Assembly (NCBI GenBank): GCA_001938485.1
Contig: MQRK01230034.1
Coordinates: 1 to 64,000, forward strand
Source: Girardia tigrina
Lineage: Eukaryota > Platyhelminthes > Tricladida > Dugesiidae
Direction: 5' to 3'
Length of the DNA: 64,000 nucleotides
Part shown: one piece after another, positions 40,315 through 55,760 of the stretch
How positions within the stretch are numbered: position 1 is the first letter of the stretch
How the letters are laid out: every line of letters starts with the position of its first letter
Translations under genes and position numbers: made by a program
Notes under the pieces: model-generated
Seen by the model: the letters and a program-made list of their open reading frames with translations, nothing else
What the model was told of the DNA's origin: nothing
The model's database searches: none

Positions 40315-43300
40315 ATTCATGGAATTTAGAAACATATTTTTGAAGGCATTTCACTCAATCAATTTTTTCCAGTCTACACACTTAGTCATTCTCGATGACA
40401 ATAAATGATAATGTGAAAATTTGATTGAAAAAAACTTTTTAGTCTCAGAATTGGGAAAAAAGGATCTCATGAACAACGGAGTTCCTGAACAATATTAATT
40501 GAAAAAGATCTACTTTTAGATTATAAGTAGTTTATATTATTTTTTTTAATTTTTTATTGCTTTTTTAATTAAAATTTTGTTGGCAAAGTGGAGTTCTGTC
40601 TGCGCCAAGAATGGATATAAAAAATTTTAATTTTTGATTTACCAGTATGACTGTCCTCTTACCTGTTCTACAATCTTCTTTGTTAGTTCAAATATTTTAA
40701 TATATTCTTTATTAAATGATTATATACTTATTTTTATTTATGTTTCATTGCTTAAGACAGTTCGCAGATTATTCTTGTTTGTTAGCTCTTTTACAATAAT
40801 ATTATTTCTTATAATTTCTTATAATCAAGAAAAAAATAAAAACTTTCTTTAATATTCTTCTTCTTTATTCTTATGATTGAGAATAAATTTTAATGATTTG
40901 AAGAGTAGAAAATGCATGTAAAAAGGCTTTGGTTAAAGAATGGACTGACATTATAATTGTTCTAATGAGACACAGGTGCTGAACGACCAAAAATGGATAT
41001 GACTCAATCTTTGCCGGGAAAAACACGAAAAGGAAAACAAGCCAATGAAAAAATACGATTATTATCCCATTTTAAAAAAGTAACTAACACTTCTAAGAGG
41101 GTTACCTTCAAATTTTCTTTCTACCAAAATAGAATAACAAAACAAAGATTTTATAAAACTATCCCCAAATAAATTTATCAAACATCCTTGCCAAATTCAT
41201 CAGACTCCAATCCTAGTATTCCAATAATCTCCATAAATATCGTCCCATTCCAGTATGAATTCAATGTTAATTTTCTCCTCAAACAAAACCAAAATAAACT
41301 GACAGTATTTTTATAACACCATATTCATTATTTAAATTAATTTTAACTATTAATAAATTCTAATTAATCTTTTTCCGATATTGATTTAAGCTCACTTTTC
41401 TTTGAACAAACAAATTCGGTTCTTCTTATCTCGTCAAGAAAAATATATATATATATATATGAGTTATATAATATTAAGTAATAATATTATCATTTATAAA
41501 TGTCTACATTCTATTGACATAATAATATTCTCTGTTCAATCTGAAATATAACAAATTCATTTATCACCTTGGTGATCGATGCATGCGATTGCACGCACAC
41601 GCATGACTGTGTACGTGTGTTTGTGTATTGTGTGTTTGTGTATTTGTGTCAATTGAGTAAGACAGAGAGAGAGAGAGTGAGAGAGTTACAGATACACCAT
41701 ATTCGTACACACATTCACACGTGTCGCGCAAGTGACAGTAATAGTTGCACCGGCAGTGGTCTGTGTCCACCCATATCAATTCGGGTAATAAGTAATATCT
41801 GTAATCTCTGTAATCACCGATTGCAGCGATAATGTTACTCATTCGCTAACGCATGTGTTCCGCACCGTCTCTCTAGACGCTACAACAATGCAGTGCTCTT
41901 CACAGACCGGCCATTTGGTCAATTGAATGTCAAGAAACAGCCAATCAATATATCGATCGGTGCACCACAACCTGTTTTGAGAACTATGTGAAAATAGATT
42001 TGAGAATTATTTCACTTTTGCAATATTTGTTGTACTTTATGAATTTCATAATTATTAATAATGATAAAATTAATTAATAGATAATAATTACATATGTGAT
42101 TTACTAATAAACTATTTTAAAATAAACTTTATTTTCAATTTTTTAAACAATATTTATATTAATTTAATGTTTTTGTATCTAATTTTATCAAAAAAATATT
42201 ATTTGAAAAAAATAATTGTCAAATATATTAAAATATTAAATTCAACACCAGTACCATACTATAATAATTATAATATTTATAATAATTAAATATTATATTT
42301 TTTCCAACTGCAATTGTTTCTAGTAATTTACTTTGTTAATTGTCTATTAAAACATGTTTCATAAAAATTAACTCTGCCTCCCCCGTTTTCAGTCGGAAAA
42401 TAAAAAGGAAATGAAACTTTAAAACAATATTTAAATAAGCAATTGAAATTGAAAAACAATTTATTAGTTTTTGTAATTTAAATCAATAAAATACTTTTTC
42501 CCTAAAATCAACAATGAATTATTAAATAATTAAATAAATTTATTTAAGTTAAACAAAAAAATAAAAAGCATATTTAAATATTTATTCATAAGGATTATTT
42601 ATTAATAATTATTTGTAAAATAAGATTGAATATATGTAACAGATGGAATGTCAGAAAACGCCTTTCAACGCTCTTAAAAAGATTTTATTAGAATCTTTTG
42701 NNNNNNNNNNNNNNNNNNNNAATCACTAGAATTTTTGTATCCCAGTTATAATTATTAACGACTGAAGAATTATTAATTGTTTCCAGATATTTTCAAAAGC
42801 ATTTCAAATGCATATTTGATTGAACGAAACAGAAATTAAATATTTATCATCACTTGTTCAAATTAACATTTATAACTAAATGTTAACTTAAATAAATAAA
42901 TAATAATAATTACATATACATATATTAAAGTGCATACAAATATATCTCCTAAATAGTTTCTTATCTTGTGAATAATAATAATGATAATTATACTGAGTCT
43001 TATGAACGCTATTTTAACATTTTTGCTATTAATGATTCTAATAAAATATTGTAAGAGGCGCTGAAAGGCGTTTTCTGAAATCCCATCTGTTGTATGCGTA
43101 TATTCAATCTTATTTTACAAATAATTATTAATAAATAATCATTATGGATAAATATTTAAATATGCTTTTTATTTTTTTGGTTTAAATTAAAGAAAATATT
43201 TAATTATTTAATAATTCATTGTTGATTTTAGGAAAAAAGTATTTTATGGATTTAAATTGCTAATACTTATTTGTTTTTCAGTGTCAATTGCTTATTTAAA

Positions 43301-46300
43301 ATATGATCATCAAGATCGACCATAATGTTTTATAAATTAATTCAAATATAAAAGATTAAAAAAAGTATCATAAATTTTGTACTTCTTTTTACAGTTTCTG
43401 AAGCATTAATTACATATAAAATTTCACAAGTTAAAATTACTGGGTTGTAGTTTGTTATGACAAAGAAATCCATCTCAATAGCAGAATCAAGATCGTTAAG
43501 TGTGGGCAACACTCCTCTATGGATGTGAGAGTTGGATAATAAATCAGAAGAGAATAAATAGACTTAAAGCGTTTGAAATGAAGTGCTACAGAAGAATGAT
43601 GAAGATCATGTGGAAAGAAAAGAAGACAAACGACTTTGTCTAGAGGAGTGACAGAAATACTAGGTTAGAAACCGGAATCAATAGAAGAGACCATCAAGAG
43701 AAGAAAGCTGAAATTCTACGAACATCAAATAAGAAAACAAGCACTAGCAAAGGTTGTGATTGAAGGAAAAATGAAAAAGAAAGACCGAGAGGAAGACGAT
43801 GTAAAAGAATGGAGTGGATTGAGTTTGAAATGTCTGAGAAAAGAGGCTATAAATAGAGAGATGTGGCGAAGGCATGTGTATAATTAGGTGCACACACTGC
43901 CCAACGGCTAAGGTCAAAAAGAAGAAGAAGAGTTTCTTATCAATAGAGATTCACAGCACTTCCTCTCGTAATGTTAACCCTTTCATAGAACAGAAAATTC
44001 ATATTTTGAAATGGGTGAAGTTATATTCTTGCAACACAATGAGTAAAATAAATGCTATAAACACCCCTCTTTAATGTTCTAAACCCTTCAAAATATGATT
44101 TTTAATTAATCTCTTGTGTTTCTCAATGCATTCTTATAAAAATTTCCCAACAGGTACCCATGTACATAATTTATCCAATGTTACCCTAATATTGCGCTCT
44201 ATTTGCTTGTTTATTTAAATATTGGTCTTCAAGCATTCTTTAATAATATTCAAAACATGATCTGTGATACGAAATAATAAATATAAAAGTTTTATTATTA
44301 TTATTTATTAATAAATATTTGTCAAAAAATGTCACATATATGCATATCTAATGGAATTTTACAAAACGCTTTTTTTTAATTAGTATCTATTGTTTTTCTA
44401 TATAATTAAGTGTTATATTATCCATTTACATCAGTAATAAAAATGTCACGAAAAAGAAATTTATTATTAATTTACTTATCTGCAAAAAACGTAATATTAG
44501 GAGTAAGACGATTCAGGAAATTTTAGAATAGTTGTACGAGGGATTGATTTCCAAATACCAAAAATATATCATCTAAATATCTCTTACACAACATATGTGC
44601 TTTTTGCAAATGATGAACCCATTACGACTCTATTTTTCTGATTGTACCATTCACCAGTGAAAGGAAACGGAACATTTTTTGAATAAAAATAATTAGTTCT
44701 TTCAATATTTCACTTACAGAGTAAAAATTGTCCTCCCAAAATTTTCATACAGATCTATAGTTTCATTGATGGGTACTTTTTAAAATACACTGGAAACATC
44801 AAATGAGATCATGTATTTTGATTCATATATAGGTATTTAATTTAAAATGAAATCTTTGAAATCAAACCAATCCCTGATCTAAAATTTGTTGGATTCGGAT
44901 TTTCATGACCTCGTATTGATAGTACAGGACATTTTCGATGGCCCAAGAGTTTCTCAAATTTCTGGATAGATATTTCTATATTCAAAGACTTAATTTCGTG
45001 AACGTTTATGTATTAAATATTTCATTTATTATACATATGTCGTCCGGTTCGTTAAGTATGACAAGAATAATACCCTTATCAATTTTTCAAACAATTATGC
45101 TCTTCTTTTTCCTTAATTTCTTATATGCTTTTTCTTCACTTTCTTATTTGCCATTATTATAATTATTTCTCTCTGTCTTTAATATAAACCGTTTGTCTTT
45201 TAGTACATATCCGATAATATCTGGAATCAGAGATTAATTTCCGTCCTTGTTAATCATTGATTTTAAAGAATTCTAAAAATTCTTTTTTTTTCTTTGTTTT
45301 GTTTTAATTATATAATTATCATTGAAATTATCAGGACAAATCAAAATTTCGATAAATAGTCATCTAAAACATGATTAGTGATCATTCGCAATTGAGTCGA
45401 TCATATAAGGTTCTTTAACAATGGTTTTGTAGTAAGAATAGAATATCATCCATTTCAAAGGATGAGTTTTCCATTCTACAAAGATTACAACTTATTAATT
45501 AATATTAAAAATAATGTCCCCTCAATACTTAAAATTTTTAATCGAATAAAAATTGTTATTAATAGCCAATAATATTTATTAGGTGTACAAATATGAAAGT
45601 TTATTTACGATTTAAAAAATTAAAATTTCAAAAAAATTTTAATTAAACTTTTATTAACAATAACAACCATTATTAACAACAACATTATTCCAATTTATTG
45701 GTAATTTATGGATTCAATCAAAAAAGAATTTCAATTGTTTCGACGCAATCCATTTATCAAGCTATTTTCGCACTTCTTCGTGTTTTGTGAATTTTTGTTC
45801 CTGCAATCCGCGAGCCATTGATCGAAATAAGTGATAATCCGATGGAGCAATGTCAGGAGAGTAGGATGGGTGGGGTAAGATTTCCCAGTTCAGTTCTTTG
45901 ATTGTATTTTTTAACCGGTTTTGTAACATAAGGTCTCGCATTGTCGTCGAGCAATATCGGACACTCGTGTCTTGTGGTCCATTCCTGTCGTTTGGTGACG
46001 ACTTCTCTGTTCAGATTGATTAATTGTTCTCATAATGAGCCGCCGTAACAGTTTCGTCAGGTTTCAAAAGTACAATTATCAAAATACCCTTCTGATCACA
46101 CCATATACAGATCAGCGCCTACATTTCATGAATGTTATGCTTGGGATTCATCTTTGTCGCCATTCCTGGGTCTGTCCATGGTCTCTTTTGTTTTGGATTA
46201 TCAAAATAAATGTACTTTTCATCACCAGTGATAATTCGATGCATGAATGACTTGTGTTGCTGCCGATCAAGCAAAGGTTCACACGTTGTTCTTGGATTTT

Positions 46301-49300
46301 CTTGCTGGTATTAAGTCAGTTGATGCGGTACCTATTGTCCTTCTTTCTGAATCTTGCCAATGTCATGCAAACGATTTGAAATTGTTTGCTGAGTCATACC
46401 TAACGCGTCAGCTAATTGTTGTTGAGTTTAGGTATCATCTTTATCAAGTAAGGCTTGAAGTTCATTGTCTTCAAACTGCTTTGGTGGTCTACCGCGTTCT
46501 GTGTTGCTCAGATTAAAATCGCCTTCTCTGAACCTCTCAAACCATTTATGACAATCTCTGGTAGTTATTGTATCTTTACCAAATATTTCAGCAAATCATT
46601 TTTGAGAATCGATGGCACTTTTATTCGAGTTAAACATGAATAAAAAAACTTCCCGCAAATGCTCTTTTGTTGGAGTTTCGGTGGTCATCTGTAAAATTAC
46701 AATAAAATTTTATATGCTAATTTTTTTAAATTCAAAAAGTACTAGATAGCATTTAAAACACTTCATTATAGATACAAACAAATGTTATCGAACAAGGTTT
46801 ATTAATGGAATAATATTAGACAAAGTGAAACGAACTTTCGAATTTTTACACCTAATAATTTAAATATATTTTCTCATTATTATATTTATCTTTTACAATC
46901 CCTTGAACATTAATTGTACATATTAATGTAAAAACATAAATAAAATTCAATTGAATGTGTGTAAATGTTTTAGTAGATCAAAATTTATTATCACGCATAC
47001 GCACTCTCTCATCGGTATGCTTATTCAGAAAAGAAAATTTACACAAATAGTTATCATTCTACAATCTCATTTAATTTCATGAATAATATGATATACAGAA
47101 AAACAATTGCGAATTTTCACTCAGTTATCACAATCCTAGATTAAATGATTCAAACATTCAGGAAACTACAGGGTGCCCAGTAGAAAACCAAAGGATTTTA
47201 TGAAACCAAAGTGTATTTAATTAAACACATGATAAAGACAAAAAATCATATTTACATATATAAGATTGCTGTTCAGAGGTGTTCGAAATGTCCTCCGTCA
47301 TTGTTGTAACGTGCTTAGTTAAAACAATAATATCCATTGGTTTTATTTATGTAAATATACATTTGTTTGCATTTATCACGTGTTTTATTAAATACACTTT
47401 GCTTTCATAAAATCCTTTGGTTTTCTACTTGACACCCTGTATTATCAGTACATACTAGTCTGGTTACTGTAACTTCGGTTACTAGGACAGCTCAGTTAGT
47501 ATGACAATGTTTGCATTCTCCAGTCATTTGACTTATGTTTTATACAGGGTATCAGTTCGGTTTATGTAACTCTGATAGTATGAAAGTCCGGATGATATGA
47601 CATGTTATTCTTTAAAATGGATTTCGATCTGGATGTGAGACAGCTTTGAGAAAGATACAGTAAATGAAAATAAGTGTAAAGTATGGGTTCATAAGCTAGT
47701 TCATTTAGATAGGATAATATTAATAGACTTTTAAAAGCCAGTAACATATCAAACTCGGAGTCGGAGTCGGGCAATTTTAGTCCTTTTTGTCTTGCATTGT
47801 ATAGTCTTTATCACTAAATGTTTTTATGTTTTCGTTTTTATCCTTTCGTACAGCTTTGAGAAAGATACAGTTAATGAAAATTAGTGTAAAGTATGGGTTC
47901 ATTAACTAGTTCATTTAGATAGGATAATATTAATAGACTTTTAAAAGCCAGTAACAGATCAAACTCGGAGTCGGAGTCGGGCAATTTTAGTCCTTTTTGT
48001 CTTGCATTGCATAGTCTTTATCACTAAATGTTTTTATCTTTTCGTACGTAGTATTTTTTTAACGCATATTGTTGGATCTTGCATTATTTTGATCTACTTG
48101 CAGACATGTTGTTGGTTGATTTGAGATTTCGATGAATTCTTCACTGGAATCATCACCTGAGTGATATGAATCTTCATCTTCTAGGTTCCTGACTTCTTTA
48201 TTGTTTTTTCTTGGTCTGGTAATTTCAATTTTTTTAAATTCATGGCTTTTTGATTAAAATTATATTTAAAAATAATAGTAATACAATTTATTTTACCTTT
48301 TTTAGTTAAATTTTAACATTAAAATTTATCTGCTGGTTTCATTTATTTATCTGCTAATTTTAGTAAATTTATTTATCTACTGATATCATTCAAAAAATTA
48401 TCTTCTAAAATAATACATTTACCTTCTAAAATAATTTATTCTCGTAAAAATTTTTTTTTCATATTTAGAGTCTATCGTTCAAAATTAGTATTAACAATAA
48501 ATAAATAAAATTAATGATATTCTCACCGATTTTTTCATCTTCATTTAAAGTGTTGAAGATGTTGAGGACCTCTTTGATTTTATCTTCTAATCTGTGAAAA
48601 GACTCTGTTAATGAGGACGATTTCTGAATAAAGGAAATTGTTTTTGGCCAGGTTCTAATTTTCAATAAAAGATAATTAATTGAAGAAAAATTGGGGAAAT
48701 CGCAAAAGTCAAATGCAAAAGGTAAAGTTAACCAATTGTTCAGTAAACAAATAACAGCTCTATAATGAAAACAGGAATTTATCGATTTAGAATTGTAATG
48801 AAAATGTTTACTTTGTAAATCCTTCATTTTCTTTCGGGTTGGATTCGTTGGATTTTAATTTGTCGTTAAGAAAAATCAGTCTAGAGGAAGAAAAAGAAAC
48901 ATAAAACACAATTTTCAAACAATTTTTAATGATTTATTTAGCAAAATAATTATAATTTTATTTTTATTTATATTAGAAAAATTCAATAAATATTAATAAT
49001 AAGTAGGTGATAAAATTTTTAATGAATTGAAAATATTATTCAAATTAATATTGAAAATTATTAAAAAAAATAATTAACATTTTAAAGAACAACAATCAAA
49101 TTTAATTAGTTAATTATTTTTATTAAGTAAGGACTTAATAAAAAATAATTAACTAATTAAATTTGATTATTGTTCTTTAAAATGATAATTAATATTTTTA
49201 TTAATTTAAATAAAATTTTTTAAATTCTTCAAATAATTTTTTTGTGAATTTTATTTTATTTACAATTTTTATTTGTGTTTTTATCTAAAAATATTATGTA

Positions 49301-52300
49301 ATTATTTTACAAGTGTAAATTTATTTTATGTTGTTTTTTTTTAATTATTTGATAAATATTTATTTTATTTCACAAAAAAAATAATTTAAAATTATCCTGA
49401 ATAAATTTTTATTTGTCATAAAACAAATATTAAAAATAATTTTAAGAAATAAATACAAAATCAAGAAATATTTATTAAATTGTGAAAATGTTTTCATATT
49501 TACCAAATAAGTTAATAATAAAAGATTTGTAAACTTTATATAAATATTATTAAGAAAAATTATAATTAAATTAAAAAGACTGATACATTATATACTTTAA
49601 ATTGCAAATATTCCATTATTTTTACAAATATTGGGATTTTCAAAAGTGTTTTCATCTTTTGAGTATGGAGAAGTCTCGAAATGTTAAATTTTGTAATTAT
49701 TATGTTCCTATTTAAAATCTTTAATTTGAATTAATCTATAAAAATTTATTGTTGATGATGAAGTAAGAAAAAATCGAAACGTACTAAATCATACTTTAAA
49801 AAATGCTTTAATTAAGTTATTTATCAATCATGTTTAACTAGCGTTTTTAAGAATCAACAATGTATAAGTAAATGGATAACTGCGGAAAATGAATATTATT
49901 TTGAAAAATAATCATAAAAAGATTTATTTCATTCTCATATATCTGTGTGATCTTCCTTTAGTATGAAAGATATCACAAATAATTTTTGGTACTCATTGAA
50001 TAATTGTAATAATAGTTTCTTTGGATCGTTGCCCATTTCTCTTGTAAAGATACCCAATTTGCTTTATGTACTTATTTTATAGGCTTTGCTCACAAGGAAT
50101 TATTCATTATCGACGGAATTCAATTTGAAACATTAAGTTCCCTCTTGATATAGCTTTGGATTTTTGAGCAATGTGAGTAGTTGCACGACCTTACATAAAA
50201 ATGGAATCTTTAATAGAAAGGCGTCCAGCTTGGGAGTGGAGAAGCAGTGCCAGTAGAAGGATATAAAGTTTAACTGCTGAAGCTACAGATCTTTGACATA
50301 GCCATCGCTGTGATCCCCATTGAACCAAATTGCATTCCCCATCAAAGCAGAGAGACTATTCTTCCTAGTTGGCTTGGGGAAACTGATGTAGTATTCTCTA
50401 TCTGATAGACAAAGGTCATTCTGGTACGTTAAATTTTTTAGAATTGTTAAAATGAACTCTCATCCCAGATGATAACATATATCTATAAATGTATTTCTTT
50501 TGCTGATAAGACACGATTTGCAATATTATTTGGTGTCAGAAGGGACTTTCATCGCAATACTCTTGCGTTGTAACCAAGTTTTTTTAAATATCGATGGGCC
50601 AATATTACAGACTCAAAAAGATCTCTATCGATTTACACATTAGTTGTATAATAATTAGACATATGATTCGTTTCACAGCTCAAAGAGTGGGTTTAGGGCT
50701 GACAAATGTTTTACCTTCATCTCATAAATAACACATGAATTGTTCACTGTTCAAAGAGGGAGCTGCAACAAATCACTAATGCTTCCATGTACTGTCTGCT
50801 TCTCATTTACCAATAAAGACCTTGTAAAATTTCTGACTGCTCTTTAGCTTCTGAATTGGTCAGAATGGTAAATATCAAAAAAAGAGGTGAGTTATACAGA
50901 CATTGGAAAACTAAATATGTAAATTAATACTTAATCCATATGAGCATGAGTCGGCATCTTTTGATTCGAAATTACCAACTAAAGAAAATGTTCTCTTACT
51001 AGCTGTAGAAGTCGGTTGAATAGTCATGAGAGCGTCATACAATTTCTTAACGTTTTCACAACACAATCCTGTAGCTTAAAATGTTTTTAATTAGATTTCA
51101 ATACATTTGAAAGGTCTTTCCTGCAGCATATATATTAAAGTATTAATTGTACATTGTATATCCGTGAGGGCAAATGCTTCTTTAAGAGCCTCTGAACTTC
51201 CTAGAACTTCATCATCTATTTTATTTTCATGTTGGAAATTAATAAATAAAAGATCTCATATTTTATTCTTCCAAGATTTTACTGTTATTTTCGATGAATA
51301 TTTGACTTGGGAATAAGAACAATTTATTCAATTTTGGTTTCTCCCGTTTTGTAAAAAGTACAAAAAAGAAAAACCAAATTTATCTGTCCCCGTTCAGTAA
51401 CATGTCCATGCAAAGATTCAAACATTTCTTTTGAAAGAATGGTGTTTAGTTCGTTTAATTTTTTTAAATAAATGAACAAATACTCAATCAGAGATAAACA
51501 GATTCGAATCATATTTACTTAGATTCATTACAGCGAGTTTCATGGGCTCAGGTACAAGTAAAATGTGATTCAAATAATACTAGATGTATATACTTCCGTC
51601 AATATAAAATTGTTCCATAATTTATTTTATTTTAAAGTAATTGGTTTTTAGTAAAAAACAGTGGATTAACCGAATAGACGAATATTGGGCGAATCCGGTG
51701 AATATCGAATAACCGGTTAATCGGCTCGAACTCCCTATGCCTTACCATCATACTGATACAACGCAGGATGCATCTTTTTTTCTGTCTCTATGTTTCATAT
51801 ATATTTTAGTAACACATTTAAGTTCTTTAAGTGTATTCTTTATTTGTGTTTTCCTTATTATAAAAATAACAATTAATTAAATGATAATGAAAATGATGAA
51901 ATTAAAATGCCGGAAGACACAATTCGATTTTTATATCAATTGTTTTCGAACATTTGAAAGCGGTTTTAAAATAAATTTTAACAGATTACGATTTTTTGAA
52001 TAAAGCTAAGATTTGAATAGGGCTCAATAAACCAGCATAATCGTTGTATGACCGTAGACACCGGATATAGTACATACTTCCATTATGAATAAAAATATCA
52101 AGATTAATAGATATAATCATATTTATCAATATAGACACAAAAACTTGATCTAAAAACGTATAAACCGGATATAATGTTATATATATATATGTATGTATAT
52201 ATATATAATCCAAATATTCTAATTTTGATCTTTCTATTTTCATTTTACATTTTTAATTGTATAATTCATAAATAAAAATCGAAATAAATATTCATCAACA

Positions 52301-55300
52301 CAAAATTTTATCCATCTTTTCCTCTTCTTTTACGATTGTTATGTTTATCAATTATCAATTCTCTTGGAATATAACCCACAAACACCAATATAATAATAAT
52401 AATAATTTGATCTGAAGAAAGGGGTCTTAAAAGATGGCAGTAAAGCGCCCTAGAAATTTAAAGATAAAATAACTTTATTTGTAAAAAGACCTTTGAAAAT
52501 TGGATTTTTAAACATGTTACCGGAAAAATGTTCGTAGGACGAAATTTAATTTGAAGCAGTGCTAACATTCAGCTTCTTATTATTATTTTTATTAAGTAAT
52601 TACTATTATTTTTAATCATTGTAAGGAATCGCAACCATCCATTGAATTTCTTTATTCTAAATGGATTCATTTCATAGTTATGAAAGGTTGTTTTCTGCAA
52701 CAGACCCAACTGTTTTCGAAGGTTTTCTATCAGAAAAAGTAAATTTTAAATCAGTAATATGTTAAGTTTACTTCTCTAAATATTTACTAGAAATTTCGTT
52801 GCAGAATAAGATTAAAAAAATATTTAGGTAATTATTTGTATTAAAAGTCGCAAAGCTTTTATTGGTGATTGAAATAATAACATTATTAACAGTATAATTT
52901 AAAATATATAAAAATAATTTATATCTTGAATAGAACTATTTTAATACTATCCTTTTGAATCAAAATACAGTATTATTAATAATAAATATTATGGATAATC
53001 AAACTATTTATAATTTATAACCTTAAGACAATTGGATCATTGGGAATTGAAAACACGTGCAAATTATATTTTAAAATTTTATTTTAACTGAAAACATTCA
53101 ATCATTTTCACTGATAAGATTTGATAAAATATAACCTTATGACATGGAAAACATTCCATTTATTTCTGACCACATAAATCAATCATGATACCGTTTTTTT
53201 ACATTTAATTTGCTAATTAATTTCGGGGAATTAACCTCTGTCATCTTCAGACCACATTAACATTTTGGCAGCTTATAGCAAAGTAATGATTATACACCAA
53301 TAATAGTATGAGATCATATTCGATGTTTAGTAGAAAAGTGAAGTGTGAGGCTTGAAAATTAATTTTGTGGATCCATTAATATTATTTATGAGGTCTCCCA
53401 TATCACTCTCATAATAATTTTAAAATCGATTACAAAAAATTTAAAAATAATTTTCCGTAGATTATTATCTTGAATTTTGAAGAGTTTAAAGAAACGGTAC
53501 AAGACGTTCGATGTTGAACACAATATGTATCGAAAATGTTTTGAACCATTAAGGAAAGAATTTTTAGATGATTTACGAAAGAATGGATAAAATAAATGTA
53601 AAAATTGTATAAATATTCAAGAACAAATCTTTTTATGGTCTCCTATAGAAAAGCTATTGAGGACTTGATTAATTCTGGAATCTATTATTGTATTTCATTC
53701 ATTTCAAAAGAAACTGATGTTATATTATTTCATATATTACTGCAGTGGAAATTTCGTTTTTGTAATAAGAATATAAAAAATCATTGAAGATTATCGCCCT
53801 GTGTGAACAAGTAGGAATTATATCTCTTCATTGATCTAGTGATTATTATTAATCTTCAGGATTACATAATTGTTATTTTCGTACTAATTTGATTAGACTT
53901 GGTGTGACAGATCTTTTTGTTTAAGGTAAGTAAAATATGGGTATTACGATATTATGATTTTTTTAATTGTATGCAAACCGTCTCTCCTTTACAATTCAAT
54001 GGATCTAGATTATTTGATCTCTGAGAAGACTACAACAGTGCCCAATTGTCATAAAATCCAAATCATGAATTTTGAAATCTCAATGATTCAAATTTTTCAC
54101 CTTTCTCTCCAGCTATAATCATACTAAACACAGTGTTTTGGAATAGCAGAAAGATTCGTATCAATGCGTAAAAATATGATATTTGTTATTTGCTTCAAAA
54201 TATTTAAAATCTATTTGAAAGTGATTTGAAATATTTTAATAGTGGATCGTAACTTAAAGATTCATTTAAATAAATAAGGTATTTAAAATGAATAAAAATA
54301 TTTTTGAAAATAATTTTAAAATATTTTTGTAAGGAATTGTAATAAAAATTTGTTTGAATAATAAGATGTTTAGAAAAAGAATTAAAATTTTTTAATCTAG
54401 AACGATGTCTAACTACGAAAGTCTTGTGGAGAATTGTCCTGGAACAATTCGAGTTGTGATGTCAATAAGTGTATTGGAAATTGTTTATAGCATTTATGTT
54501 ATTGTCGTTAATTGACATTTCAGAATCCAAATTCATCTTTAACACAAAAAAATATTCCTGAAAATAATAAATATATTTAAACAAATTTCTCGTTACTTTA
54601 ATCATTTCGCAAAAATCTATTTTTTTCTTTAAATTTAATTTAATATTCATTTTAAATTATAATTTATAAATTGTAAAATTATAAAATTAATTCATAATAA
54701 ACTTTTTATTTTCGAAATAATTTCGTAAAAATATAATAAATTTTACCCCGTTTATTATTTATTTTAAAATTCTTTTTTTTTTAATTTTATTAATCATTTT
54801 CCTGTAAAAATATATCGATTTTAATTAATATAAACTTTTTTACAAGCTTTTATTACGTTTCATTTGTTTGTTTGTTTGTCTGTATGGATCAAATCTTGCG
54901 ATCGAAATTTCACCCACTTCCCGTTGTGCTGGTGACTTGAAATTTTCAGGAGNNNNNNNNNNNNNNNNNNNNNNNNNNNNNNNNNNNNNNNNNNNNNNNN
55001 NNNNNNNNNNNNNNNNNNNNNNNNNNNNNNNNNNNNNNNNNNNNNNNNNNNNNNNNNNNNNNNNNNNNNNNNNNNNNNNNNNNNNNNNNNNNNNNNNNNN
55101 NNNNNNNNNNNNNNNNNNNNNNNNNNNNNNNNNNNNNNNNNNNNNNNNNNNNNNNNNNNNNNNNNNNNNNNNNNNNNNNNNNNNNNNNNNNNNNNNNNNN
55201 NNNNNNNNNNNNNNNNNNNNNNNNNNNNNNNNNNNNNNNNNNNNNNNNNNNNNNNNNNNNNNNNNNNNNNNNNNNNNNNNNNNNNNNNNNNNNNNNNNNN

Positions 55301-55700
55301 NNNNNNNNNNNNNNNNNNNNNNNNNNNNNNNNNNNNNNNNNNNNNNNNNNNNNNNNNNNNNNNNNNNNNNNNNNNNNNNNNNNNNNNNNNNNNNNNNNNN
55401 NNNNNNNNNNNNNNNNNNNNNNNNNNNNNNNNNNNNNNNNNNNNNNNNNNNNNNNNNNNNNNNNNNNNNNNNNNNNNNNNNNNNNNNNNNNNNNNNNNNN
55501 NNNNNNNNNNNNNNNNNNNNNNNNNNNNNNNNNNNNNNNNNNNNNNNNNNNNNNNNNNNNNNNNNNNNNNNNNNNNNNNNNNNNNNNNNNNNNNNNNNNN
55601 NNNNNNNNNNNNNNNNNNNNNNNNNNNNNNNNNNNNNNNNNNNNNNNNNNNNNNNNNNNNNNNNNNNNNNNNNNNNNNNNNNNNNNNNNNNNNNNNNNNN

Positions 55701-55760
<60 letters not shown>

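Noticed and set aside
41564-41842. Overlapping open frames on both strands
   Set aside because: They are produced by GT, GA and CA simple repeats.
50050-51560. Possible transposon or host gene
   Set aside because: Coding-like pieces exist but no motif could be named with confidence.
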